Shown piece after piece: positions 39,757 through 49,714 of a DNA stretch of 64,000 nucleotides. How positions within the stretch are numbered: the first letter of the stretch is position 1; every line of letters starts with the position of its first letter. Source of the DNA: AC-32 sp963754265 (lineage in GTDB: Bacteria; Actinomycetota; Thermoleophilia; Gaiellales; Gaiellaceae); assembly GCA_963754265.1 (NCBI GenBank), contig CAVWFB010000016.1:186001-250000 (forward strand), given 5' to 3'. Below the pieces are notes generated by a model, which saw nothing but the letters and a program-made list of their open reading frames with translations, was not told where the DNA came from and ran no database searches. The position numbers were made by a program, and so were the translations under genes.

Positions 39757-40008
39757 ATGGCCCAGATTCAGATGTACACGACTCGCTGGTGCGGCTACTG
39801 CGTCCGCGCCAAGACGTTGCTCCAATCGCGGGGCCTGCAGTTCGAGGAGATCTTTCTCGACGACGATCCCGCGTTCCGGCAGCGGCTGCTCGAGTTGACC
39901 GGGAGCTGGACGGTGCCGCAGATCCTGATCGACGGCAGGCCGATCGGCGGCTACACCGAGTTGTGGCAGCTCGACCGCAGCGGCGAGCTGGACAAGCTGG
40001 CCGCCTGA
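39757..40008 (+). CDS. Glutaredoxin-like protein (CGYC active site)
   Basis: 83 aa, complete thioredoxin-fold glutaredoxin: MYTTRWCGYCVRAKTLL with Cys12 and Cys15, the cis-Pro in WTVPQILIDG and the GG pair in RPIGGYTELWQLD. The C-G-Y-C motif differs from the usual CPYC of glutaredoxins and the WCGYC context resembles mycoredoxin (CGYC/CGFC), which uses mycothiol; that assignment is inference. Stops 1 nt short of the convergent mutM stop. Confidence 0.88.
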   Translation: MAQIQMYTTRWCGYCVRAKTLLQSRGLQFEEIFLDDDPAFRQRLLELTGSWTVPQILIDGRPIGGYTELWQLDRSGELDKLAA

Positions 40009-40009
40009 G

Positions 40010-40843
40010 CTACATCCGCTGGCACGCAGGGCAGTACCACGTTCCGCGGCCGGCGGCGCGGATCTTCTCGATCGGCGTGCCGCAGCGGTCACAGGGCTCC
40101 CCCTCGCGGCCGTAGACCTTGAACTCGTGCTGCATCCTGCCCGACCCGCCGTCGGGAGTGCGGTAGTCGCGAAGCGTGGCGCCCTGCCGGTCGATCCCGG
40201 CCTTCAGAGCACGGCGAATCCCGGCGTGAAGGGCCTTGAGCTCATCCGGCCCGAGCTCGCCCGCCGGGCGCCGCGGGTGGATCCTCGCCCGCCAGAGTGC
40301 CTCGTCCGCATAGATGTTCCCGATCCCGGCGAGCCTCCGTTGATCGAGGATCGCCGCCTTCACGGGTGTTCGGCGGCCGGCGAGCGCTTCGGCGAGACGT
40401 TTCGTGGTGAAGCTGCGCTCGAGCGGCTCGCGTCCCAGGCGCTCTGCGAGGTACGGGTCGAGCTCTTCGGGCTCGACGAGAAGCCAGGTGCCGAACCGGC
40501 GCACGTCGCGGTACACGACATCCGATCCGTCGTCTAATCTGACAACGGCGCGGCGATGCGGATCGTCGCCCACGAGCTCGGCGCCGCGGCTCCCGTGCAG
40601 CAGGTTCCCCGTCATTCGGAGGTGGATCAGCAGAACTCGACCGGAATCGAATCGGACAACCAGATACTTGCCTCGGCGATCGACGGCGGCGATTCGCTCC
40701 CCTTCCAGCTCGACGGCCACACCGGCAGGGTCGAACGGGCGGGTGAGACGCGGATCGAGGATCTCGACGCGCTGCAAGCGCCTGCCCACGAGCGCCGGCT
40801 CGAGTCGTGCGCGGACGGTCTCTACCTCGGGGAGCTCGGGCAC
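40010..40843 (-). CDS. mutM: Formamidopyrimidine-DNA glycosylase
   Basis: 277 aa from GTG 40843. Catalytic N-terminus PELPEVETVR after the initiator (Pro2 nucleophile, Glu3), beta-hairpin Lys in RRGKYLVV, helix-two-turn-helix with LDQRRLAGIGNIYADEALW, and C-terminal zinc finger CDRCGTPIEK ... WYCPACQ. Excises 8-oxoguanine and FapyG. TACCCT lies 6 nt before the GTG. Confidence 0.95.
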   Translation of the reverse strand: MPELPEVETVRARLEPALVGRRLQRVEILDPRLTRPFDPAGVAVELEGERIAAVDRRGKYLVVRFDSGRVLLIHLRMTGNLLHGSRGAELVGDDPHRRAVVRLDDGSDVVYRDVRRFGTWLLVEPEELDPYLAERLGREPLERSFTTKRLAEALAGRRTPVKAAILDQRRLAGIGNIYADEALWRARIHPRRPAGELGPDELKALHAGIRRALKAGIDRQGATLRDYRTPDGGSGRMQHEFKVYGREGEPCDRCGTPIEKIRAAGRGTWYCPACQRM

Positions 40844-40849
40844 GGGCCC

Positions 40850-40855
40850 AGGGTA
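40850..40855 (-). promoter_or_regulatory. -10 of mutM
   Basis: TACCCT on the minus strand, 6 nt before the GTG of mutM. The rest of the 44-nt gap contains an AGCCT-CGGG-AGGCT hairpin ending at the deoA stop. Confidence 0.45.
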
Positions 40856-40887
40856 GCCGCGTCCTGCCGCGCGACAGCCTCGGGAGG

Positions 40888-42182
<1,295 letters not shown>

Positions 42183-42186
<4 letters not shown>

Positions 42187-43352
42187 GGCTCGACGATTGC
42201 CTGTCCGGGCGTCCCTCGGCGCGGCGCCTTCCCCCCGAGCCAGGCGTTGACGGTTGCGCCGACGTCTGCGAACTCGCCATCCTCGTGGATGCGGCCAGCC
42301 GCGTTTCGGCCCTGAACGTACGCGAGCAGGAGGGCGTACTCGCGCGAGTGATCGGTCGAGGGCGTCGTCGGATCGCAGCCGTGGTCGGAGGTAACGATCA
42401 AGAGGTCCTGCTCGCGAAGCGCGTCGAGCAGGTCGGGGAGCCGCCGGTCGAAGTCCTGCAGACACCGGTGGAAGTTCACCGGGTCGTTGCGGTGGCCCCA
42501 GAGCATGTCGGTCTCGACGAGGTTCGTGAACACGAGGCCGTCGTCCAACTCTCGGAGCAGCGTCTCGGTCTGCTGGATGCCTTCGACGTTCGACTTCGTC
42601 GGGTGCGACTCGTCGATGTCGCAGCCCGCGAAGATGTCGCTGATCTTGCCGACGCCGTGGACGGGCTTCCCCGCCTCCCGCACGAGCGTGAGGTAGTTCG
42701 GGCGGCGGGGCTCGAGCGAAAAATCGTGCCGGTTCGGCGTCCGCTCGTAGTTGCCCGGTTCGCCGGTGAACGGCCGGGCGATCACCCGCCCTACACCGTG
42801 CTTGCCGGTGAGAATCTCGCGCGCGGCGCGCGAGGCCTCGTAGAGCTCCTCGAGCGGGATGGTGTCCTCGTGGGCCGCGATCTGGAAGACCGAGTCGCCA
42901 GACGTGTAGACGATCCACTTGCCCGTTCGCTGATGCTCCTCGCCGAGCTCCTGGATGATCTCCGTTCCGGAGGCGGGCTTGTTGCCGAGGACGCCCCGCC
43001 CCGTCTTGTGCATGAACGGGTCGATCACGTCGTGCGGGAAACCCTGGGGGTATGTAGGAAACGCGGGATCGGTGACGACTCCCATCAGCTCCCAGTGGCC
43101 GGCGGTCGTGTCCTTGCCCTTCGACCGTTCGAGCAGCCGTCCTGCCACCGCGGGAGCCCCGGGCTGCGGCGGGCAGCCGACCAGCGGCTCGACGTTCCCG
43201 AGGCCGAGAGCCTCCATGTTCGGAAGGTCGAGCCCGTTCACGGCGCGCGCCACGTTTCCGAGCGTGTCCGACCCCTCATCACCATAGGCGTCGGCATCCG
43301 GAAGCGCTCCCGCGCCCACGGCGTCCAGCACGATCACGCAAGCGCGCGGCAC
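42183..43352 (-). CDS. deoB: Phosphopentomutase
   Basis: 389 aa, GTG start. Alkaline-phosphatase-superfamily metalloenzyme converting (deoxy)ribose 1-phosphate to 5-phosphate. Seen: VIVLDAVGAGALPDADAYGDEGSDTLGN in its two conserved halves (metal Asp), KDTTAGHWELMG (Thr nucleophile region), YTSGDSVFQIAAHED, and LLIVTSDHGCDPTTPSTDHSRE (metal ligands). It leads the deoB-deoA salvage operon from a TAGAAT hexamer 6 nt before the start. Confidence 0.95.
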
Positions 43353-43357
43353 GCGGC

Positions 43358-43364
43358 TATTCTA
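43358..43364. promoter_or_regulatory. Overlapping divergent -10 elements (deoB / 39-aa membrane gene)
   Basis: TATTCTA: minus-strand TAGAAT is 6 nt before the deoB GTG; plus-strand TATTCT is 9 nt before the ATG of the small membrane protein. It is the best -10 match of the four bidirectional sites. Confidence 0.55.
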
Positions 43365-43372
43365 GGGCGGTC

Positions 43373-43492
43373 ATGGATGCCGTCCTCGGAATGCTCGGCC
43401 TGATCGTTTACGGCGCCTGCGTGATCGCATTCGCGGCCGCATGCACCTGGGCCGTGGTCAAGATCAGTCCGGCCGGCGGCAAGAAGACCTAG
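43373..43492 (+). CDS. 39-aa single-span membrane protein
   Basis: ATG 43373 to TAG 43492. After MDAVLGMLG comes one hydrophobic helix (LIVYGACVIAFAAACTWAVV) and a short basic tail, KISPAGGKKT, which predicts an N-out/C-in single-span protein. It has its own TATTCT 9 nt upstream, shared with deoB, and its TAG interlocks with the ald stop in CTAG (43489-43492). Those boundary features and the positive-inside tail argue that it is a real gene. Function unknown. Confidence 0.65.
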   Translation: MDAVLGMLGLIVYGACVIAFAAACTWAVVKISPAGGKKT

Positions 43493-44613
43493 ACCGGCGA
43501 CAGCGGCAGCACGTCCTCGAGCGGGTGGAACTCGAGGCCGTGGGCGTCGGCGACTGCTTCGTACGTGATCTTCCCGTCGAGTACGTTCACGCCGCGGGCC
43601 AGTGCCGGGTCGCGCGCGACGGCCTCCGCGAGCCCGTGGGCGGCGATTTCCTCGACATACGGCAGCGTCACGTTCGTGAGCGCCTTCGTCGAGGTCACGG
43701 GGACCGCACCGGGCATGTTCGCGACGCAGTAGTGGGTGACGCCGTCGACGACGTAGACCGGGTCGCTGTGCGTGGTCGGACGCGACGTCTCGGCGGAGCC
43801 TCCCTGGTCGATGGCGACGTCGCAGAGGACCGACCCGTTCTTCATCCCGCCGAGCATCTCGCGCGTGATCAGCTTAGGCGCGACCGCGCCGGGAATCAGC
43901 ACCGCCCCGATGACCACGTCCGCCTCGACGATCGACTCCTCGATCTGCAACGTCGAGGACATCACGAGGCTGACCCGCCCCGAGAGCACCTCGTCCAGGT
44001 GGCGCATGCGGTCGGTCGAACGCTCGAGGATGGTCACGCTTGCGCCCAGCCCCAAGGCGATGACCGCGGCGTTGTAGCCGACGATGCCGCCGCCGATCAC
44101 GAGCACACGTCCCGGCGCGACGCCGGGAACGCCTCCGAGGAGCAGGCCTCTCCCGCCGAGCGGCTTTTCGAGGAAGTACGCGCCTGCCTGGGCGGCGAGC
44201 CGCCCTGCGATCTCGCTCATCGGCGCCAGCAGCGGGAGCGCCCTGTTGTCGGTCTCGACGGTCTCGTAGGCGACGCAGGCCGCCCCGCTCTCGGCGAGCG
44301 CGCGGGTCAGCTCCTCGTTCGCTGCGAGGTGGAGGTACGTGAACAGGACGAGCCCTTCGCGCACGAGCGGAAACTCGGCGGGTAGCGGTTCCTTGACCTT
44401 CAGCAGCAGATCGGCCTCGACCCAGACGTCCTCGGCGCCGCCGAGGGTGGCCCCGACCGCCTCGTAGGTCGCGTCCGGGAAGGAGCTTCCGTCGCCGGCG
44501 CCTGCCTCGACGAGCACTTCGTGGCCCTGAGCGACGAGCTCGCGGGCGCCGGCCGGCGTGAGCGCGACCCGGTACTCGTCCGGCTTGATCTCCTTGACGA
44601 CTCCGACCTTCAT
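43489..44613 (-). CDS. ald: Alanine dehydrogenase
   Basis: 374 aa from ATG 44613 (MKVGVVKEIKPDEYRVALTP). NAD-dependent interconversion of alanine and pyruvate plus ammonia. N-terminal family signature KEIKPDEYRVALTPAGARELV (E and R/K catalytic context), His in FTYLHLAANEEL, Rossmann loop VLVIGGGIVGYNAAVIALGLGA, and the ring VDGVTHYCVANMPGAVPVTST with catalytic Asp region. A TAGGGT hexamer lies 11 nt upstream. The 163-nt gap before it also contains small-RNA candidate copy 2. Confidence 0.95.
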   Translation of the reverse strand: MKVGVVKEIKPDEYRVALTPAGARELVAQGHEVLVEAGAGDGSSFPDATYEAVGATLGGAEDVWVEADLLLKVKEPLPAEFPLVREGLVLFTYLHLAANEELTRALAESGAACVAYETVETDNRALPLLAPMSEIAGRLAAQAGAYFLEKPLGGRGLLLGGVPGVAPGRVLVIGGGIVGYNAAVIALGLGASVTILERSTDRMRHLDEVLSGRVSLVMSSTLQIEESIVEADVVIGAVLIPGAVAPKLITREMLGGMKNGSVLCDVAIDQGGSAETSRPTTHSDPVYVVDGVTHYCVANMPGAVPVTSTKALTNVTLPYVEEIAAHGLAEAVARDPALARGVNVLDGKITYEAVADAHGLEFHPLEDVLPLSPV

Positions 44614-44624
44614 CAGGGCGAGAA

Positions 44625-44630
44625 ACCCTA
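44625..44630 (-). promoter_or_regulatory. -10 of ald
   Basis: TAGGGT on the minus strand, 11 nt before the ald ATG; no Shine-Dalgarno between. Confidence 0.4.
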
Positions 44631-44691
44631 GCTTCTCGGGCGGTTTCGGCGTGTCCGATCCCGCTTGACACACACTCGGCACATGCCGTCA

Positions 44692-44776
44692 CTGACACGT
44701 GCGCCGCCGCTCGTTACGCTCGCCTCGGGGAGGAGGCAGGGCGAACCGAACTACAGGACCATGGGCAGCGAACGCG
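44692..44776 (+). ncRNA. Candidate small RNA / repeat element, copy 2
   Basis: CTGACA (44692-44697), exactly 17 nt, TACGCT (44715-44720): the best sigma-70-like promoter of the family. The transcript would begin about 44728 with GGGGAGGAGGCAGGGCGAACC, in a GCC..GGC hairpin, nearly identical to copy 1 and sharing AGGAC-ATGG with copy 3. A CACGTG palindrome lies 19 nt before the -10. There is no ORF of note; downstream the RNA would be antisense to the AKR gene end. It lies between ald and the AKR remnant, both on the minus strand. Confidence 0.4.
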
Positions 44777-45554
44777 TCAGGCGGCGGCGAGTCGCTCGAC
44801 CAGGCGGCGCTCGTCCGGGCCGAACCAGGGCGGCTCGCCGGCGGCGGCGTTCTCGCGCGCGTGGCCGGGATCCCGCGTGGCCGGGATGGCCACGTCCACG
44901 CGTTCGTCCGAGAGCGACCACTTGAGCAACGCCTGCGGCCAGGTGTGGACGCCGAAGTCGCGCAGTGGCTCCAGCGCCTCCGGCCCGGGCCGTCGGCGGA
45001 CGAGGGCGCCTTGCCCGAGCGGCCGCATCACGATCACCGCGACGCCGAGATCCTCAGCGAGGGGGAGGATCCGCTCCTCGCATTCGCGCTCGAACGGGTT
45101 CAACGGCACCTGAACCGTTTCGAACCGCCGCGTCCGCAGCGCCCGTTCGAGCTCGTCGAAGGCAGCCGGAGTCGTAGTGCGTGACCCCGATCCGCCCGAT
45201 CTGCCCAGCCTCGCGCTCGGCCTCGAGCCACGGCAGATGCTCTCGCCAGGCGACGAGGTTGTGCACCTGTTCGACCTCCACTCGTCCGAACCACTCGATC
45301 TGCCGTGCGAACTGCATGCGTCCCTCATCCAGCGATGGCGTCCAGATCTTGGTCGCGACGATCGCCGTGGCGCGCCGTCCATCCACCGCGGGAGCAAGCG
45401 AACGCTCCGCCCCGCCGTACATCGGGGAGGAATCCACCAAGCAGACTCCCGCGTCGAAGGCGGCGTCGACCACGAGCCGCGCCAGCTCGGCGTCGTCCGC
45501 GAACGTGTTCCAGGTGCCCAGCCCGACGACGGGCCCGAGGCGCCGCTGTTGCAT
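44777..45554 (-). pseudogene. Aldo/keto reductase, interrupted by a one-base frameshift
   Basis: From ATG 45554 the AKR start MQQRRLGPVVGLGTWNTF, DAAFDAGVCLVDSSPMYG (catalytic Asp/Tyr region) and ATKIWTP (Lys) reads to GVTHYDS; the remaining half, AAFDELERALRTRRFETVQ through LGVAVIVMRPLGQGALV and LLKWSLSDERVDVAIPATRDP, is in another frame. The 778-nt span is one base over a codon multiple; an extra base near 45168-45172 (TCCGGCTGCC for TCCGCTGCC) explains it. Both halves are well conserved, so either recent mutation or a sequencing error. The start overlaps the DUF3866 stop as TGATG. Confidence 0.8.
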
Positions 45555-46541
45555 CAGCGCAGAAGGCCCCTTGCAAGCCGGCCGGCCGCGAATGCTGCGG
45601 CGAAGAACCACGGCTCCTCGTCCGGCCCGCGACCCATGTGCGAGAGGGGGAGGCCCGCGCATGCCTCCTCCCAGCCGTGGGTGTCCACTTCCTCGGCCTG
45701 ATGGAGCCACTCCGGGGGCTCCAGCCCTCTCGGCCACGCGATCTTCACCTCGCCGCGGCAGAGCTCGATCACCGCTCGGGTGTGGTGCGAGACGCCTCGA
45801 TGCCGGTCTCGTTCGTCGGCGCTGGAAACGCGCACGGCGAGCACCGGCGATCCACCGAGAGCGTGCGCGAAGCTCGCCGCCGCGGCGGCCGCGACCCCGC
45901 CGTGCCCGAGCCGCGAGCCGGTACCCACGATTCCCGGCCCGACGGCGCAGACGACCGCCTCGATGCCCCGTGCCGGCCGCCCAGGTGAGCGCGGACGCGG
46001 CGTTCACGCACTCGACCTCGCCGCCGAAACACGCACCTTGCGAGACCGTGGTGGCGAGCAGGCCACGCTCGCGCAGCGCTCGAACCGAGTCCGAGAGCCC
46101 GAGTGGAAGCGCGCCGCCCTCGAGCTGGACGTAGGCGACACGCAGGCCGTCGCCGAGCCCCGCACAGGCGGCCGCAAGCTGGCTGTGCAGGGTGCAGCAC
46201 ACGACCGGCATGCCCTCCAGCCCGGCTGCCAGCTCGGCGCCTTCCTCGGCGTGGACGGCCGCGAACTGCCCCGGCGCGTACGGCAGCTTGATCACGTGAG
46301 CCCCGTCCTCGGGGGGCAACCCGAGCCCGCGTGTCAGGTTCGCGTAGAGCACGTCGAAACCGCCGGAGCCGAGCTCGAGCTCCCGCGCCTGGACGTTGAC
46401 GAGCACCTCGTCGTCGAGCGCGACCGGCCCCGTCGCCTCCGGGTAGGCAACGCACGGCGCCCCGTCAACCTCGAGCCGGACGAGCCCCTCGTGGCGTTCC
46501 CGAATCGTCGTGACGCGGCCACGCCTCAGGCTAAGCGGCAT
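45554..46541 (-). pseudogene. DUF3866 family protein, interrupted by a one-base frameshift
   Basis: The first part (MPLSLRRGRVTTIRERH through CVNAASALTWAAGTG) and the last part (VGTGSRLGHGG, SSADERDRHRGVSHHTRAV, LPLSHMGRGPDEEPWFFAAA) together make a full DUF3866 protein of about 328 aa, but they lie in different frames. Removing one G from the GGGG run near 45968-45971 (ACGGGGCATC) restores one frame and yields the missing AVGPGIVGT-like segment. The span of 988 nt is one over a codon multiple. Family function is unknown. It overlaps the M20 peptidase stop by 11 nt and AKR start by TGATG. Confidence 0.8.
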
Positions 46542-47679
46542 CCTCGACCTCGCGCGCGGACTCGAGGAGCGCGAGCGTGACCTCGACCATGCCGTCGAGG
46601 TCCGCGACGGCGATCCGCTCGTCAGGAGTGTGGATGTCCGTCATCCCGTTGGCGAGGTTGACGCACCGGAGACCGCGGTCGTTGAAGACGTTCGCGTCAG
46701 CGCCGCCGCCGGACAGGATGAAGCTCGGCTCGCGCCCGGCTCGAGTCAGAGCGGTCGTGGCGAGCTGCACCGGGAGATCGTCTCGCCGGAACCGATACCC
46801 GGGAGACGCGTCGCCGATCTGGATCTCGACCTCGCACTCCCCCAGCCCGGCCGCGAACGTGATCGTGTCCACCATCTCCTGGATGACGTCGGCGAGCTTC
46901 CGCTCGTCGTGGCTGCGCGCCTCGGCGGAGAACCAGCAGTGCTCCGGGACGACGTTCCGTGCAGTTCCGCCCTGGATCTCGCCAACGTTGGCCGAGGTCT
47001 CGTCGTCGAGCCGGCCGAGGCGCAGGTCGGCGATCGCACGCGCGGCCGCCGCAATCGCCGATCGACCCTCTTCCGGGTACATCCCCGCGTGAGCGGCGCG
47101 GCCGTGGAAGCGAACGTCGATCCTGTTCTGGAAAGGCGCTCCGAGGATCACCTCTCCGATCGGGCCCGCGTGGTCGTAGACATAGCCGAGCCGGGCGTCC
47201 AAGCGGGATTGGTCGAACGCGGCCGCGCCGACGAGCCCGACCTCCTCCTTCGGCGTGAAGAGCAGCTCGAGGCCGGCATGTGGCCTGTCCTCCTCCACCA
47301 GCCGCGCCGTCGCCTCGAGCATGGCCGCGACGGCGGACTTGTCGTCTGCGCCCAGGATCGTCCCGGCGGCGTTGCGCACGAACCCGTCCTCTCCGACGAC
47401 GGGCTCGATCGCCGCCTCCGGCAACACCGTGTCGAGATGGGCGCAGAAGAAGAGCGGCGCACCGGACTCGGCGTCTTGCGGCTCGATCCGGCAGAGGATG
47501 TTGCCCATCGTCGAGCCGATCCGCCCGCCGACATCGTCCTCGTCTGCCTCGAGCCCGAGCGCGCGCAGGTAGTCGAGCACGCGGTCGGCGACGGCCCGCT
47601 CCTCCCCCGGGGGGCTCGGGAGCGCGGCCAGCTCGAGGAAGAGTGAGAGGGCATCGGGTGCCCAGCTCGGGCGCGGCAT
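46531..47679 (-). CDS. M20 family metallopeptidase (tripeptidase T-like)
   Basis: 382 aa from ATG 47679 (MPRPSWAPDALSLFLELAAL). Di-zinc site residues are in FFCAHLDTV (His, Asp), LGADDKSAVAAML (bridging Asp), FTPKEEVGLVGA (general-base Glu and ligand), YVYDHAG and C-terminal IHTPDERI (His). The lid domain has FHGRAAHAGMYPEEGRSAI. It resembles PepT or acetylornithine-type exopeptidases; tri-/aminopeptidase is the likely role. First gene of the M20-DUF3866-AKR operon; TACGAT lies 6 nt before the ATG. Confidence 0.88.
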   Translation of the reverse strand: MPRPSWAPDALSLFLELAALPSPPGEERAVADRVLDYLRALGLEADEDDVGGRIGSTMGNILCRIEPQDAESGAPLFFCAHLDTVLPEAAIEPVVGEDGFVRNAAGTILGADDKSAVAAMLEATARLVEEDRPHAGLELLFTPKEEVGLVGAAAFDQSRLDARLGYVYDHAGPIGEVILGAPFQNRIDVRFHGRAAHAGMYPEEGRSAIAAAARAIADLRLGRLDDETSANVGEIQGGTARNVVPEHCWFSAEARSHDERKLADVIQEMVDTITFAAGLGECEVEIQIGDASPGYRFRRDDLPVQLATTALTRAGREPSFILSGGGADANVFNDRGLRCVNLANGMTDIHTPDERIAVADLDGMVEVTLALLESAREVEDAA

Positions 47680-47685
47680 TAGGCG

Positions 47686-47708
47686 ATCGTAGTCGCGCGC
47701 GTTAGATT
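47686..47708. promoter_or_regulatory. Divergent promoters of the M20 operon (-) and PAS gene (+)
   Basis: Minus strand: TACGAT (47691-47686) 6 nt before the M20 ATG. Plus strand: TTAGAT (47702-47707) 7 nt before the PAS GTG. Here the two -10 elements are 10 bases apart, not overlapping. Both starts lack a Shine-Dalgarno. Confidence 0.45.
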
Positions 47709-47714
47709 GGTCTC

Positions 47715-48068
47715 GTGTCTGCCTCCGAGCCACTCGTCCAGAGCGTCCTGCTCGGAGACGCGGTCGAGCGTGCGCCCGTGGCGATCCTGGTCGCCGACGA
47801 CGAGATGCGCTACGTGGCGGCCAATCTCACCGCTTGCGAGCTGCTCGGATATTCACGCGAGGAGCTGCTCCGGCTGCGCGTCACCGACGTCGCGCGCTAC
47901 GAGGACGCACGTGGCGACTTCGAGGCGATGATCGCACTGGGCGAGCTGGCAGGCAGGACGACGGTCGTGCTCAAGGACGGGACCAAGCTCAACCTGCGCC
48001 ACCGGTCGAGCGAGACCACGATCGGCGGCCTTCCGTACTACGTCGCGATTCTCTGGCCGGACGCCTAG
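47715..48068 (+). CDS. Stand-alone PAS domain protein
   Basis: 117 aa, GTG start. A single PAS fold: VERAPVAILVADDEMRYVAANLTACELLGYSREELLRL with the characteristic A-N-x-x-x-x-x-L-G-Y core, then LKDGTKLNLRHRSS and a C-terminal strand YYVAILWPDA. No kinase, GGDEF or helix-turn-helix is attached, so it must act through a partner. The GTG/TTAGAT arrangement suggests a leaderless mRNA. Its TAG interlocks with the pyrG stop in CTAG (48065-48068). Confidence 0.82.
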   Translation: MSASEPLVQSVLLGDAVERAPVAILVADDEMRYVAANLTACELLGYSREELLRLRVTDVARYEDARGDFEAMIALGELAGRTTVVLKDGTKLNLRHRSSETTIGGLPYYVAILWPDA

Positions 48069-49714
48069 CCTGACGCGGCCACCGCGGCGCCGGTGCGCTC
48101 GCGGGATCGCTCGAAGGCCGCGCCGACGAAGTCGCGGAAGAGCGGAGCCGGGCGCGTCGGGCGCGACTTGAACTCCGGATGGAACTGGCTGGCCACGAAC
48201 CACGGGTGGTCGCGGAGCTCGACGATCTCGACCAGCCGGCCTTCCTGGAACGTCCCTGAGATCACGAGGCCGGCGTCGACCAGCTGCTGGCGGTACTGGT
48301 TGTTGACCTCGTAACGATGCCGGTGGCGCTCGTGGATGACGAGCTCGTTGTAGGCGCCGAGCGCCCGCGTTCCCTCGGCCAGCTCGACCGCCTGGGCGCC
48401 GAGGCGCATGGTGCCACCGAGATCCTCGATCTCCTTCTGCTCGGGGAGCAGGTCGATTACCGGAAACGGCGTCTCTGGATCCATCTCGGTCGAGTTGGCT
48501 CCGTCCAGCCCGACCGCATGGCGCGCGAACTCGGAGACGGCGACGTGCATCCCGAGGCAGATCCCGAGGTACGGGATCCCACGCTCGCGCGCGACCCGGC
48601 AAGCGAGGATCTTGCCCTCCCAGCCGCGCGAGCCGAAGCCGCCCGGAACGAGCACGCCGTCCACCTGCTCGAGCTCGGCCTGGGCCTCCTCGAGCGACAT
48701 GCCCTCGGCGTCGAACCAGCGGACGCGTACGGAGCAGCCGTGGTCGACGCCCGCGTGCTTGAGCGCCTCGTGGACGGAGAGGTAGGCGTCGTGGAGCTTC
48801 ACGTACTTCCCGACCAGCGCGATCTCGACCTCGCCGGCGCGCTCGGCTCGGATGCGCTCGGTCAGCTCGAGCCACTCGCCGAGCTGTGCCTCGCCGGCCG
48901 GGAGGCCGAGCTTCTCGCACACCAGCGCGTCGAAGCCTTCGGCCTGAAGCGCCGAGGGGACGAGGTAGAGATCGGGGACGTCGTGGTTCGCGATCACCTC
49001 GCGCGGGTCGAGATCGGCGAAGAGGGCGATCTTCTCGCGGATGTCGTCCGAGATCGGGTCGTGCGAGCGCGCGACGATGATGTCCGGGTGGACGCCGATC
49101 CGGCGTAGCTCGTTGACCGAGTGCTGCGTGGGCTTGGTCTTCAGCTCGCCCGCCGTCTCGATGAAGGGCACGAGCGTGACGTGGACGTAGCAGACGTTCT
49201 CGGGCCCGACCTGGCGCCGGAACTGCCGGATCGCCTCGAGGAAGGGCAACGACTCGATGTCGCCCACGGTGCCGCCGATCTCGGTGACGACGACGTCGGA
49301 GTCGCTCGCGTCGGTCGCGCTGCGGATCCGCTCCTTGATCTCGTTGGTGATGTGTGGGATCACCTGGACCGTCGAGCCGAGGTACTCGCCCTTGCGCTCC
49401 TTGCGGATCACGCGGTCCCAGATCGCGCCCGCCGTATGGTTGGCGTTCCGGGAGAGGTTCTCGTCGATGAAGCGCTCGTAGTGGCCGATGTCGAGGTCGG
49501 TCTCGGCGCCGTCCTCGGTGACGTAGACCTCTCCGTGCTGGAAGGGGCTCATCGTGCCGGGGTCGACGTTGATGTACGGGTCGAACTTCTGCACCTGCAC
49601 CTTCAGCCCGCGGGCCTTGAGCAGGCGACCGAGCGAGGCTGCGGTGATGCCCTTCCCGAGCGAGGAGACGACGCCGCCCGTGACGAAGACGTACTTCGGC
49701 GGGCGCCTGGCCAC
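48065..49714 (-). CDS. pyrG: CTP synthase
   Basis: 549 aa from GTG 49714 (TAGTG overlap with the upstream gene). Synthetase domain: KYVFVTGGVVSSLGKGI (P-loop), KFDPYINVDPGTMSPFQHGEV in its conserved halves, TEIGGTVGDIE; glutaminase domain: GGFGSRGWEGK, catalytic Cys in YLGICLGMHVAV, and His/Glu in SQFHPEFKS. Converts UTP to CTP with glutamine. Same genomic neighbourhood as in mycobacteria (steB-pyrG), here with a GT2/MraY-like gene in between. Confidence 0.97.
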   Translation of the reverse strand: MARRPPKYVFVTGGVVSSLGKGITAASLGRLLKARGLKVQVQKFDPYINVDPGTMSPFQHGEVYVTEDGAETDLDIGHYERFIDENLSRNANHTAGAIWDRVIRKERKGEYLGSTVQVIPHITNEIKERIRSATDASDSDVVVTEIGGTVGDIESLPFLEAIRQFRRQVGPENVCYVHVTLVPFIETAGELKTKPTQHSVNELRRIGVHPDIIVARSHDPISDDIREKIALFADLDPREVIANHDVPDLYLVPSALQAEGFDALVCEKLGLPAGEAQLGEWLELTERIRAERAGEVEIALVGKYVKLHDAYLSVHEALKHAGVDHGCSVRVRWFDAEGMSLEEAQAELEQVDGVLVPGGFGSRGWEGKILACRVARERGIPYLGICLGMHVAVSEFARHAVGLDGANSTEMDPETPFPVIDLLPEQKEIEDLGGTMRLGAQAVELAEGTRALGAYNELVIHERHRHRYEVNNQYRQQLVDAGLVISGTFQEGRLVEIVELRDHPWFVASQFHPEFKSRPTRPAPLFRDFVGAAFERSRERTGAAVAASG

